The position numbers were made by a program, and so were the translations under genes. Source: Hyphomicrobiales bacterium (GTDB lineage: Bacteria; Pseudomonadota; Alphaproteobacteria; Rhizobiales; Rhizobiaceae). From it: 64,000 nucleotides of DNA. Below the pieces are notes generated by a model, which saw only the letters and a list, made by a program, of their open reading frames with translations, had not been told where the DNA came from and made no database searches. Location of the stretch: the NCBI GenBank assembly GCA_900472605.1, contig UCJD01000067.1, forward strand, positions 62,001 through 126,000. Reading direction: 5' to 3'. Shown piece after piece: positions 16,677 to 24,846 of the stretch; position 1 is the stretch's first letter; the number at the start of each line of letters is the position of its first letter.

Positions 16677-17888
16677 TCAGGCTTTCTTCCGACGTAGATG
16701 CTCCCTGATCGCATCCGGGATCGCGCGCAGGCCTCGTCCAGGTTCGACACCCTCGCGCATCACGATGCTTCGGAATGGCGGCACGGCGGCCAGAATATGC
16801 AGGCCGGCTGCGCGCAGCACCTGCATCGGCAGGAAATCGGACAGAAGCGAGCGGTTCAGCACATCGACGCTCGCCGTACGCGTCATGATATCGACGCGGC
16901 GCTTGCGGTCGAACTGGCTGCCGGCATCCTTGGCGATCGGCAGTTCCGGCCGGTCGCAGAGGATATCGGTCAGCGCCATGACATCGCGCAGGCTGAGATT
17001 CAGTCCCTGCGCCCCGATGGGCGGGAACACGTGGGCGGCCTCGCCGATCAGCGCCACCCGGCCCTTGCCCGAGCGGTGCGCCATCATGCCCGACAGCGGC
17101 CAGATCTGCACGCCCTCCTCGACCTGAACCTTGCCGAGCAGCGATTGCATGCGCTCCTCGATGACGTTGCTGAGCTCGGCCAGCGAAAGCTCGCTGCGTG
17201 CCTGCGCATCCGACGGGCTCTGCACCCAGACGAGGCTTGAGCGATTGCCGGGAAGCGGCACCTGGGTGAAGGGTCCGTTTTCCGTGTGGAACTCGGTAGA
17301 GATGTTTTCGTGCGGCAGGGAATGCTGGAAGTTCAGCACCATGGCCGATTGCGGATAGGACCATGTCTTGACGTCGATGCCGACAGTCTCGCGAAGCTTC
17401 GACCTGCGGCCATCGGCTCCGATGGCGAAATCGGCGGTGAGCGTCTCGCCATTGTCGAGCGAGATGGAGACGGCATCCTCGGTCACATCGATCACATCGG
17501 CAAAGGCTGTAAAGCGCGTGATGTTGCCCTCGGCAGCCGCGGCCGCTTCCAGCACATCCATCAATGCCTTGTTGGGAAAGTTGTAGCCGAAGGCTTCGAG
17601 CCCGACTTCAGCGGCGCGGAAGGTCGCGGTCGGCGCGCGCAGCAGGCGGTTGGTGCCGTCGACGATGCGCATGGTAGAAAGCGGCGCGGAAGAGGGCCTG
17701 AGGTGCTCCCAGAGCGTCAGCCGGTCGATGAAACGGATCGATTGATCCATCAGCGCCGTGGTCCGGCGGTCTTCCCTCAGTGCCGGCGGCGCAACGAGTG
17801 CAACGTTGCGGCCACCGCGTCCAAGGGCGATAGCGGCGATCATACCGGCCAGTCCGCCGCCGATCACCGCGATTTCGAAAGTCTTCAT
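16677..17888 (-). CDS. UbiH/UbiF/VisC-type FAD-dependent hydroxylase
   Basis: This 403-aa flavoprotein monooxygenase probably hydroxylates a ring in ubiquinone synthesis. It has the N-terminal FAD dinucleotide motif IGGGLAGMIAAIALGRGG (about 6-24), the IGADGRRSKLRE motif near 155-167 and the second FAD motif LIGEAAHVFPPIGAQGLNLS near 280-300, as in UbiH/UbiF/Coq6. The start at 17888 (MKTFEIAVIGG) is chosen because the FAD motif must be near the N terminus. It follows DUF934 by 37 bases on the same strand. Which ring position it hydroxylates cannot be told from sequence. Confidence 0.85.
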   Translation of the reverse strand: MKTFEIAVIGGGLAGMIAAIALGRGGRNVALVAPPALREDRRTTALMDQSIRFIDRLTLWEHLRPSSAPLSTMRIVDGTNRLLRAPTATFRAAEVGLEAFGYNFPNKALMDVLEAAAAAEGNITRFTAFADVIDVTEDAVSISLDNGETLTADFAIGADGRRSKLRETVGIDVKTWSYPQSAMVLNFQHSLPHENISTEFHTENGPFTQVPLPGNRSSLVWVQSPSDAQARSELSLAELSNVIEERMQSLLGKVQVEEGVQIWPLSGMMAHRSGKGRVALIGEAAHVFPPIGAQGLNLSLRDVMALTDILCDRPELPIAKDAGSQFDRKRRVDIMTRTASVDVLNRSLLSDFLPMQVLRAAGLHILAAVPPFRSIVMREGVEPGRGLRAIPDAIREHLRRKKA

Positions 17889-17925
17889 TGCACCGTTCCG
17901 CAAATTCTGAAACGGCGAACCGGCT

Positions 17926-18438
17926 TTATGCCGCCGGCTTCGCCTGACGGCGCCAACTATAGCTCTTGCCCGGCTCCGCGTCACGCGCAGTCGGCTGATA
18001 ATAATGCGGAATCTCCGGCAGGCGCTTTTCGGTGAGACGCTTTATCGCAGTCTCGTTGGTCACCGCGAAGCTGTCGATGCCGCAACGCAGCATCAACGGC
18101 ACCTGGTCGATCAGCACGTCGCCCACGGCGCGCAGCTCGTTGGTGTAGCCGAGACGCTCGCGCAGCAGCGAGGCGTGGCTGAAGGCGCGACCGTCGTTGA
18201 AAGCCGGGAAGGCAACGGCCACGAGTTCGAGGCGGTAGAGATAAGGTTCGAGCTTGCGGACATCGTCGGCGGGCTGGATCAGCACGCCGAGACCCACGTC
18301 ATTGCTCTCGTCGGCCTTGACGATCAATTCATCGAGGCTGAGCAGCGGCTTCTCGCCCTCGCCCGCTTTCACTTCTTCGGTCTCGATGACCCAGGGATCG
18401 CTTTCGACGAAGCCGGTTTCTCTCCAGATCTTCGCCAT
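17926..18438 (-). CDS. DUF934 family protein linked to sulfite reductase
   Basis: This 170-aa soluble protein is the DUF934 partner that recurs downstream of cysI in proteobacteria. It contains GVLIQPADDVRKLEPYL and RLGYTNELRAVGDVLIDQVPLMLRCG, conserved blocks of that family. Function is not established; an accessory role in sulfite reductase assembly or electron delivery is inferred from constant linkage. GGAGG lies 7 bases before the ATG at 18438, and that start overlaps the cysI stop by one base, so translation is probably coupled. A GTG at 18441 is an alternative. Confidence 0.85.
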   Translation of the reverse strand: MAKIWRETGFVESDPWVIETEEVKAGEGEKPLLSLDELIVKADESNDVGLGVLIQPADDVRKLEPYLYRLELVAVAFPAFNDGRAFSHASLLRERLGYTNELRAVGDVLIDQVPLMLRCGIDSFAVTNETAIKRLTEKRLPEIPHYYQPTARDAEPGKSYSWRRQAKPAA

Positions 18439-20111
18439 CACGCAGCCTCCGCCTTGGAATCACCGTAGAGCGCATCCTTGAAGGGCTGCGGCCCGACGCG
18501 GCGATAGGCATCGAGGAAGATTTCCGACGGATCGTTGCGCAGGCCGAGATAGGTATCGACGATCTTCTCGATCGCATCCGTCACCTTGTCCGGCTCGAAG
18601 CCGCGGCCGATGATCTCGCCGATCGAGGTGTGCTCGTCACCGGAACCACCGAGCGTGATCTGGTAGAGTTCGGCACCCTTCTTCTCGACACCGAGCAGGC
18701 CGATATGGCCGACATGGTGGTGGCCGCAGGCGTTGATGCAGCCGGAGATCTTGATCTTCAACTCGCCGATCTCGGCCTGGCGCTCGGGATTGCCGAAGCG
18801 CGTGGAAATTTCCTGGGCTACCGGGATCGAACGCGCATTGGCGAGAGCACAGTAGTCCAGGCCCGGACAGGCAATGATGTCGGTGATCAGGCCGGCATTG
18901 GCTTCGGCCAGACCGATCGCGACGAGGCCGCGATAGACGGCTTCGAGGTCGGCCAGCGCCACATGCGGCAGGATCAGGTTCTGCTCATGGCTGACGCGGA
19001 TTTCGTCGAAGGCGTATTCCTCGGCGATATCGGCCACCGCATCCATCTGGCTGTCGGAGGCGTCGCCGGGAATGCCGCCGATCGGCTTCAGCGAGATCGT
19101 CACCATGCCGTAGTCGGGATTCTTGTGCGGCTGGACGTTCTGATGGACCCAGCGGGAGAACGCGGGATCGGCCTTCTTCCAACGGGCAAGGTTTTCCCAG
19201 CCCTCGGCACGCTGCGGCAATGCCGGCGGCGCGAAATAGGCGGTGATCGCCTGAACGTCAGACTCAGGCAGCTTCAGCTCGGTATCCTTCAGCGCCGCGA
19301 ATTCGACCTCGACCTGGCGGGCCAGCTCTTCGGCGCCGGTTTCGTGGACGAGTATCTTGATACGGGCCTTGTACTTGTTGTCGCGGCGACCGTGCAGGTT
19401 ATACACGCGCATGACGGCAGTCGTATAAGACAGCAGATCCTCTTCCGGCAGGAAGTCTTTGATCAGCTTGGCGATCATCGGCGTACGGCCCTGGCCGCCA
19501 CCGACGTAGACGGCAAAGCCGATCTCGCCTTTCTCGTTCTTCTTCAGGTGCAGGCCGATGTCGTGGACCTGGATCGCGGCGCGGTCGCGCTCCGCGCCGG
19601 TGACGGCGATCTTGAACTTGCGCGGCAGGAACGAGAATTCCGGATGGACGGACGACCACTGGCGCAGGATTTCTGCGTAGGGGCGCGGATCGGCGACTTC
19701 ATCGGCGGCGGCACCGGCGAAATGGTCGGCGGTGACGTTTCTGATGCAGTTGCCGGAGGTCTGGATGGCATGCATTTCGACGGTGGCGAGTTCCGCCAGG
19801 ACGTCGGGCATATCCGAAAGCTTCGGCCAGTTGAACTGCAGGTTCTGGCGGGTGGTGAAGTGGCCGTAGCCTCTGTCATAGGTCCGCGCCACATGGGCAA
19901 GCATGCGCATCTGCTTGGAGCTCAGCGTGCCGTAGGGAATGGCGATGCGAAGCATGTAGGCGTGCAGCTGAAGATAGACGCCGTTCATCAGGCGCAGGGG
20001 CTTGAATGCATCCTCGGCCAGTTCGCCGGAAAGGCGGCGCTCGACCTGGTCGCGGAACTGCGCGACGCGCTCGGCGACAAAGGCGTGGTCAAATTCGTCG
20101 TAACGGTACAT
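18438..20111 (-). CDS. cysI: Assimilatory sulfite reductase hemoprotein (nitrite/sulfite reductase family)
   Basis: This 557-aa enzyme reduces sulfite to sulfide by six electrons using a coupled siroheme and 4Fe-4S centre. The cluster ligands are visible as ACPGLDYCALANARS (C-x5-C) and SGCINACGHHHVGHIG (C-x3-C) in the C-terminal half, and the ferrodoxin-like half-domains repeat as in the family. No cysJ flavoprotein is present in the operon, so reduced ferredoxin or another donor is likely. Nitrite reduction is a possible alternative, but siroheme synthase plus DUF2849/DUF934 context favours sulfite. GGA stands 6 bases before the ATG. Confidence 0.9.
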   Translation of the reverse strand: MYRYDEFDHAFVAERVAQFRDQVERRLSGELAEDAFKPLRLMNGVYLQLHAYMLRIAIPYGTLSSKQMRMLAHVARTYDRGYGHFTTRQNLQFNWPKLSDMPDVLAELATVEMHAIQTSGNCIRNVTADHFAGAAADEVADPRPYAEILRQWSSVHPEFSFLPRKFKIAVTGAERDRAAIQVHDIGLHLKKNEKGEIGFAVYVGGGQGRTPMIAKLIKDFLPEEDLLSYTTAVMRVYNLHGRRDNKYKARIKILVHETGAEELARQVEVEFAALKDTELKLPESDVQAITAYFAPPALPQRAEGWENLARWKKADPAFSRWVHQNVQPHKNPDYGMVTISLKPIGGIPGDASDSQMDAVADIAEEYAFDEIRVSHEQNLILPHVALADLEAVYRGLVAIGLAEANAGLITDIIACPGLDYCALANARSIPVAQEISTRFGNPERQAEIGELKIKISGCINACGHHHVGHIGLLGVEKKGAELYQITLGGSGDEHTSIGEIIGRGFEPDKVTDAIEKIVDTYLGLRNDPSEIFLDAYRRVGPQPFKDALYGDSKAEAA

Positions 20112-20119
20112 CGTATTCC

Positions 20120-20434
20120 TCAGACTGCAATGAATGCGGGATCGGCGGGCTTGTAGCCCGGCGCGTATTCCATGGTCGGACCCTGTGCACGGATGCGTTC
20201 GCGAAGGCGCAGCGGCCAGAGAACACCATCGGTCTCCTGCACGTCAACCACGGCGACATCGACCACCAGATTGTCGGCGTACGACTTCTTGCCGATCGCC
20301 TCCAGCGCGGCCACAGCCTCGGCATGACGCGCGACCAGCGCATCCTGCAGCGACGTCGCCCACTGTCCGGTGGCATCGAGCCAGACGGCAATGCCGTCGG
20401 TCAGCCTGTTGGCGGTCAGAACCTTGTCTCCCAT
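20120..20434 (-). CDS. DUF2849 family protein of the cys operon
   Basis: This 104-aa soluble protein has the DUF2849 pattern: KVLTANRLTDGIAVWLD at the N terminus, an AVWL/WATSLQDA strand-helix unit, and a C-terminal MEYAPGYKPADPAFIAV that resembles the short substrate or partner tails of this family. Function unknown; it is found between siroheme synthase and sulfite reductase genes in alphaproteobacteria, so a role with CysI is inferred. The ATG at 20434 has GGAG 6 bases upstream and lies 2 bases after the cysG stop. cysI begins 8 bases after its stop. Confidence 0.85.
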   Translation of the reverse strand: MGDKVLTANRLTDGIAVWLDATGQWATSLQDALVARHAEAVAALEAIGKKSYADNLVVDVAVVDVQETDGVLWPLRLRERIRAQGPTMEYAPGYKPADPAFIAV

Positions 20435-20436
20435 AG

Positions 20437-21876
20437 TCAGCTCCTTAGCAGTTCCTCGGACCGGGCGCGTGCACGCACCAGCGGTTCGGACAGTTCGAAA
20501 TTGGCGCCCGCGACGGCGTCGCCGATGATGACCATGACCGGTCCGGTCAGTTCGCCACGGTACTGCAGATCGGGCAGATCGCGTAGCGTACCGTGTAGCA
20601 GGCGGCGATCGGCGCGGCTGGCGTTTTCGATCACGGCAACCGTCGTCTCCGGCGCGATGCCGGCGCGCATCAGCCGTTCGGCGACCGAGGCGGCAACCGT
20701 GCGGCCCATATAGACGGCGATCGTGGCGCCCGATACGGCCAGGCTCGCCCAATCGGGAAGCACATCGCCCGTCAGATCGTGGCCAGTGGTGAAGACCATC
20801 GACGAAGCGACGCCACGCAGTGTTAAAGGCAGTTCGAAATCGGCGGCGGCAGCGAAAGCAGACGTGATGCCGGGAACGACTTCATAGGCGATACCAGCGG
20901 CGCGCAATGCGGCCATTTCCTCGCCGGCGCGGCCATAGACCAGCGGATCGCCAGACTTCAGGCGGACGACGCGCTTGCCCTCACGTCCGAGATAGACGAG
21001 CAGGTCGTTGATCTCTTCCTGCGACTTCGAATGGCAACCCTTGCGCTTACCGACCGACAAGCGCTCCGCATCGCGGCGGCCCATATCGACGATCTCCTGC
21101 GGCACCAATGCGTCATAGACGATGACATCGGCTTCCATCATCACGCGCTGGGCGCGCAGTGTCAAAAGATCGGCCGCACCCGGGCCGGCGCCGACCAGCC
21201 AGATGCGACCCTCGGCCTTGTCGGCGGCGTGCAGCAACGCGTCGGCAAGGCGCTGCGCCTGCGGCATGTTCTCGTTCGAGACGGCATCGGCAACCGCACC
21301 AGAGAAGAAACGGCGCCAGAAGAGCCGGCGCGTGGCGCCCTTCTCCAGCATATGCTCGACGCGTCCGCGATAGCTGACCGCCAGTTCGGCAAGCCGACCG
21401 AGCGACGGCGCCAGCAGCTGATCGACCTGAGCCCTGATCATCTGAGCGAGTACGGGCCCTGCCCCTTCCGTGCCGATTGCCACGGCGACAGGCGCGCGAT
21501 TGACGAGCGCCGGCGTGTAGAAATCGCAATAATCAGGCTGATCCACGGCATTGGCCGGCACCTTGGCAGCACGTGCGGCATCGACGATAGCGCGATCGGC
21601 CGCTGCATCACCTGTCGCCGCGAAGACCAGCGTCGCGCCTTCGACCTGCTCGGGCGCAAAGCTTGAGCGCACGGTCTCGATGCGGTTGGCGATCAGGTGG
21701 GCGTGATAATCGGCCTCGGGGCGATCCGTGTAGGCGACGATCCGGGCCTTGGTGTTCGACAGCAGGCGCGCCTTGGCGAAGGCCTCGTCGCCATTGCCGA
21801 AGACAGCCGCAATCTTGCCTTCGACACGAACGAAGGCAGGAAAAACCGACAGTTGCTCACTCTTGGAAGGCATCAT
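20437..21876 (-). CDS. cysG: Siroheme synthase (CysG: uroporphyrinogen-III methyltransferase / precorrin-2 dehydrogenase / ferrochelatase)
   Basis: This multifunctional protein of about 479 aa makes siroheme, the cofactor of the CysI product encoded downstream. The N-terminal Met8-like half has an NAD motif VFGNGDEAFAKARLL near 25-40 and catalyses precorrin-2 oxidation and iron insertion. The C-terminal half (from about 205) is the SAM-dependent methyltransferase with LVGAGPGAADLLTLRA, VRLKSGDPLVYGRAGEE and VVPGITSAFAAAA. Start is one of two adjacent ATGs (21876 or 21873); upstream ORF sequence is not family-like. First gene of cysG-DUF2849-cysI-DUF934. Confidence 0.92.
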   Translation of the reverse strand: MMPSKSEQLSVFPAFVRVEGKIAAVFGNGDEAFAKARLLSNTKARIVAYTDRPEADYHAHLIANRIETVRSSFAPEQVEGATLVFAATGDAAADRAIVDAARAAKVPANAVDQPDYCDFYTPALVNRAPVAVAIGTEGAGPVLAQMIRAQVDQLLAPSLGRLAELAVSYRGRVEHMLEKGATRRLFWRRFFSGAVADAVSNENMPQAQRLADALLHAADKAEGRIWLVGAGPGAADLLTLRAQRVMMEADVIVYDALVPQEIVDMGRRDAERLSVGKRKGCHSKSQEEINDLLVYLGREGKRVVRLKSGDPLVYGRAGEEMAALRAAGIAYEVVPGITSAFAAAADFELPLTLRGVASSMVFTTGHDLTGDVLPDWASLAVSGATIAVYMGRTVAASVAERLMRAGIAPETTVAVIENASRADRRLLHGTLRDLPDLQYRGELTGPVMVIIGDAVAGANFELSEPLVRARARSEELLRS

Positions 21877-22134
21877 CAATCCATTTCGAAGTTGCCGGAA
21901 TATGCACCACGGGACCATCCAAAAGAAGAAACAGAAATTCCAAACCTCACGCAGCCGCGTATTGTTTTACCCGGCATGTCAATGATTTGAGCAAAACTCA
22001 CCGATGCGGCGCGCGTGGCATACTGAATCGCGCTGCAATGCGGTACAAAGCTTGTGACAAATTCAGGCAACGCCGCGAATCCTCGTTTGCCTCGCGCAAC
22101 GCCGGCGATAAGGTGCGGCAACAAGGAGAACACC
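21877..22134. promoter_or_regulatory. Divergent intergenic region between cysG and the deaminase gene
   Basis: These 258 bases separate two divergent genes and must contain both promoters. I saw no riboswitch-like fold and no clear operator; open frames here look like noise. Confidence 0.4.
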
Positions 22135-22722
22135 ATGTCCGACACCACCATTGCCGCCCGCCTGCTCGATGTCATGGAGCAAGACATCCTGCCTTTGACC
22201 GAACGCGGCGTCGGCCTCGGCAACAAGGTATTCGGTGCCGCGATCCTGCGCAAATCGGACCTTTCGCTCGTCGTCGCCGAGACCAACAACGAGCTGGAAA
22301 ACCCGCTCTGGCACGGCGAGGTGCACACGCTGAAGCGCTTCTACGAGTTGGGCGAAAAACCTGCCACCAAGGACCTGATCTTCCTCTCGACCCATGAACC
22401 CTGCACGATGTGCATGTCGGCGATCACCTGGGCCGGCTTCGACAATTTCTACTATTTCTTCAGCCATGAGGATTCCCGCGACGCATTCGCGATTCCCCAT
22501 GACCTGAAAATCCTGAAGGAGGTATTCGGGCTGGAGCCCGGCGGCTATCGCCGGCAGAACGCCTTCTGGAACAGCTTCGCGATTGCAGATCTCGTCGAGA
22601 CGGAAGACAATACCTTGAAGGCCGCGCTGAAGGCGCAGACGGCGCGGATCAAGGCGCGCTACGACGCGCTTTCCGACAGCTACCAGTCGTCCAAGGGCGA
22701 CAACGACATTCCATTGAACTGA
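22135..22722 (+). CDS. Nucleoside/cytidine deaminase family protein
   Basis: This 195-aa soluble protein of the CDA/dCMP deaminase fold has the catalytic zinc motif HGEVHTLKRF (in place of HAE, near residue 61) and PCTMCMSA (near 90), giving the three zinc ligands and the proton-shuttling glutamate. It is longer than TadA (about 150 aa) and the C-terminal half is not TadA-like, so a tRNA role is unlikely; the substrate is unknown. GGAG lies 6 bases before the ATG at 22135. The mazG gene follows after 19 bases, so a shared nucleotide-cleaning unit is plausible but inferred. Confidence 0.8.
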   Translation: MSDTTIAARLLDVMEQDILPLTERGVGLGNKVFGAAILRKSDLSLVVAETNNELENPLWHGEVHTLKRFYELGEKPATKDLIFLSTHEPCTMCMSAITWAGFDNFYYFFSHEDSRDAFAIPHDLKILKEVFGLEPGGYRRQNAFWNSFAIADLVETEDNTLKAALKAQTARIKARYDALSDSYQSSKGDNDIPLN

Positions 22723-22741
22723 CACGATCGGCCAGAGCACG

Positions 22742-23575
22742 ATGGAAGCCTCCAAAGACATTTCCCGCCTGATCGAGATCATGGCAGCCCTTCGCAACCC
22801 CGAAACCGGCTGCCCGTGGGACATCGTCCAGACCTTCGAGACGATCAAACCCTATACGATCGAGGAGGCCTACGAAGTCTCGGACGCGATCGAGCGCAAC
22901 GACATGGACGATCTCTGCGACGAGCTCGGCGATCTGCTGCTGCAGGTCGTGTTCCATGCCCGCATGGCCGAAGAGGCCGGCGAGTTCTCCTTCGGCGACG
23001 TGGTCGAGGCGATCACCCGAAAGATGATCCGCCGTCATCCGCATGTCTTCGCCCGTTCCGACGCGGATACGCCCGACGCGGTGAAGAAACAGTGGGACGA
23101 GATCAAGCAGGCGGAAAAGCGTGAGCGCGCCGAGCGCCGGGCCGCGCGGGGGATCTCGGAGGACTTCAAGACCGGGTTCCTGGGTTCCGTGCAGCGCAGC
23201 TTTCCGGCGCTGACGGAAGCGCTGAAGCTGCAGGAGCGCGCCGCCAAAGTCGGCTTCGACTGGTCGGCGCCGGAGCCAATTCTCGACAAGATCGAGGAGG
23301 AGATCGGCGAATTGCGCGAGGCGCTGGCCTCGGGCGACCACGCCAAGGTCAGCGACGAACTGGGCGACCTGATCTTCGCAGTGGTCAATATCGGCCGGCA
23401 TGTGAAGGCGGATCCGGAGCAATCTCTTCGCGGAACGAACACGAAGTTTCGGCTTCGTTTCAGTCATATAGAGACGTCTCTTCAAGCCGAAGGTGAGACG
23501 TTGGAGGCCGCGACGCTGGAGAGGATGGAAGCGCTCTGGCAAGCCGCCAAGGCCATCGAGCGGCAGCTGGGCTAA
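22742..23575 (+). CDS. mazG: Nucleoside triphosphate pyrophosphohydrolase MazG
   Basis: This 277-aa cytoplasmic hydrolase cleaves NTPs to NMPs plus pyrophosphate. Two tandem MazG domains are present: the first with EEAYEVSDAI and DELGDLLLQVVFHARM (about 35-75), the second with EEIGELREAL and DELGDLIFAVVNIGRHVK (about 180-220). Each has the metal-binding E-x2-E...E-x2-D pattern. Length is normal. Known roles include removing damaged nucleotides and lowering alarmone effects in stress. It is nine bases upstream of a flavin monooxygenase in the same direction. Confidence 0.93.
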   Translation: MEASKDISRLIEIMAALRNPETGCPWDIVQTFETIKPYTIEEAYEVSDAIERNDMDDLCDELGDLLLQVVFHARMAEEAGEFSFGDVVEAITRKMIRRHPHVFARSDADTPDAVKKQWDEIKQAEKRERAERRAARGISEDFKTGFLGSVQRSFPALTEALKLQERAAKVGFDWSAPEPILDKIEEEIGELREALASGDHAKVSDELGDLIFAVVNIGRHVKADPEQSLRGTNTKFRLRFSHIETSLQAEGETLEAATLERMEALWQAAKAIERQLG

Positions 23576-23584
23576 CGCGACGCC

Positions 23585-24814
23585 ATGAAGCTTGAAACGC
23601 TCGACATCGCGATCGCAGGCGCCGGCGTTGGCGGCCTATCGCTGGCGACGCTTCTGGCCAGCCGCGGCGCCCGCGTGACTGTCTATGACCAGATGAGCGC
23701 GCCGCAGCCCGTTGGCTCCGGCTTCGTGTTGCAGCCGACCGGGGCCGCGATCCTCTCGCGCATGGGCCTGCTTGGCCAAGTCGAGGCGCGCGGCGCCCGC
23801 ATCAGCCGCATGCATGGGCGCTTGTCCGGCAACGGCCGAACCGTGCTCGATGTCGGCTACCGGCCGGGCGCCTACGGCATCGCCATCCAGCGCGTCGCCC
23901 TGTTCGATCTGTTGCTCGAGGCTGCGATCGCAGCCGGGGTGCGGTTCGAGACATCATCACGGGTGACTGACATGGAGGCGGGCAGCGCGCCGCGCTTGGT
24001 GCTCGACGGCGGCGCCCGCACACCACCCGCCGATCTTGCGATCGACGCCATGGGCGCCAACTCACCGTTATCAGCCAAGGCCGCCACCGAACTCGGCTAC
24101 GGCGCGCTTTGGGCGACGGTTCCCTGGCCGGAGCATGGCGTCTTCCGCAATGACGAATTGGAGCAACGCTACAAGAGAGCAAGCCAGATGGCCGGCGTGC
24201 TGCCTGTTGGTACGGCACGCGAGGGCGCGACGCCGATGGCGACCTTCTTCTGGAGCATTCGCAACAGGGATTTCGAAGCGTGGCGGACCGCCGGGCGCGA
24301 GGCGTGGATCGACGCGGTACGATCCTTTTGGCCGGAAGCGGAAGCCCTTGCGGCCGTGGCTGAGCCCGTACATGCACGCTACCGGCACCTGACCCGCGCG
24401 CCTGTTGCCGGCAAGAACGTCCTGAAGATCGGCGATGCCTGGCATGCAACAAGCCCACAGCTCGGCCAGGGGGCCAACATGGCGCTGCTCGACGCAGCAT
24501 CAATCGCTTCGGCGCTGTGTCGCGAGGCAACGGTCAGCGAGGCCATCGCCCGCCATCTGAAGCAGCGGCAGCTGCACATTCGCTTCTATCAGCTGCTCAG
24601 CCGCATCCTGACGCCGTTTTATCAGTCCGACAGCAGGCTGTTGCCGTTCAGCCGCGATATCCTGATCGGCCCCGCCACCAAGCTGCCGCTGGTGCGCAGC
24701 CTGATCACCACTCTGGTGACGGGTGAACTTCTCGATCCGGTCGGGGGGATCGAACTCGATCAGCTTGTTTCAGAGGAGAAGCTCGCGCTGCGGAATCAGG
24801 GCGCACTGGTCTAA
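23585..24814 (+). CDS. FAD-dependent monooxygenase (PHBH/UbiH-like)
   Basis: This 409-aa flavoprotein has FAD motifs IAGAGVGGLSLATLLASRGA (about 9-28) and IGDAWHATSPQLGQGANMAL (about 282-301), and a middle substrate domain. It belongs to the single-component flavin monooxygenases that hydroxylate aromatic compounds with NAD(P)H. A C-terminal extension after about residue 330 is rich in leucine and may be membrane-associated. Neighbours give no clue to substrate. It is nine bases after mazG and converges with hflX, leaving 32 bases with no clear terminator. Confidence 0.8.
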   Translation: MKLETLDIAIAGAGVGGLSLATLLASRGARVTVYDQMSAPQPVGSGFVLQPTGAAILSRMGLLGQVEARGARISRMHGRLSGNGRTVLDVGYRPGAYGIAIQRVALFDLLLEAAIAAGVRFETSSRVTDMEAGSAPRLVLDGGARTPPADLAIDAMGANSPLSAKAATELGYGALWATVPWPEHGVFRNDELEQRYKRASQMAGVLPVGTAREGATPMATFFWSIRNRDFEAWRTAGREAWIDAVRSFWPEAEALAAVAEPVHARYRHLTRAPVAGKNVLKIGDAWHATSPQLGQGANMALLDAASIASALCREATVSEAIARHLKQRQLHIRFYQLLSRILTPFYQSDSRLLPFSRDILIGPATKLPLVRSLITTLVTGELLDPVGGIELDQLVSEEKLALRNQGALV

Positions 24815-24846
24815 TCGCGCACGCCGAACGGATAACGGGGCGCCGA

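Noticed and set aside
16517..16750. Minus-strand frame after the UbiH-like gene
   Set aside because: It overlaps the 3' end of the hydroxylase in another frame and lacks a ribosome site; the 163-base gap has no other support for a gene.
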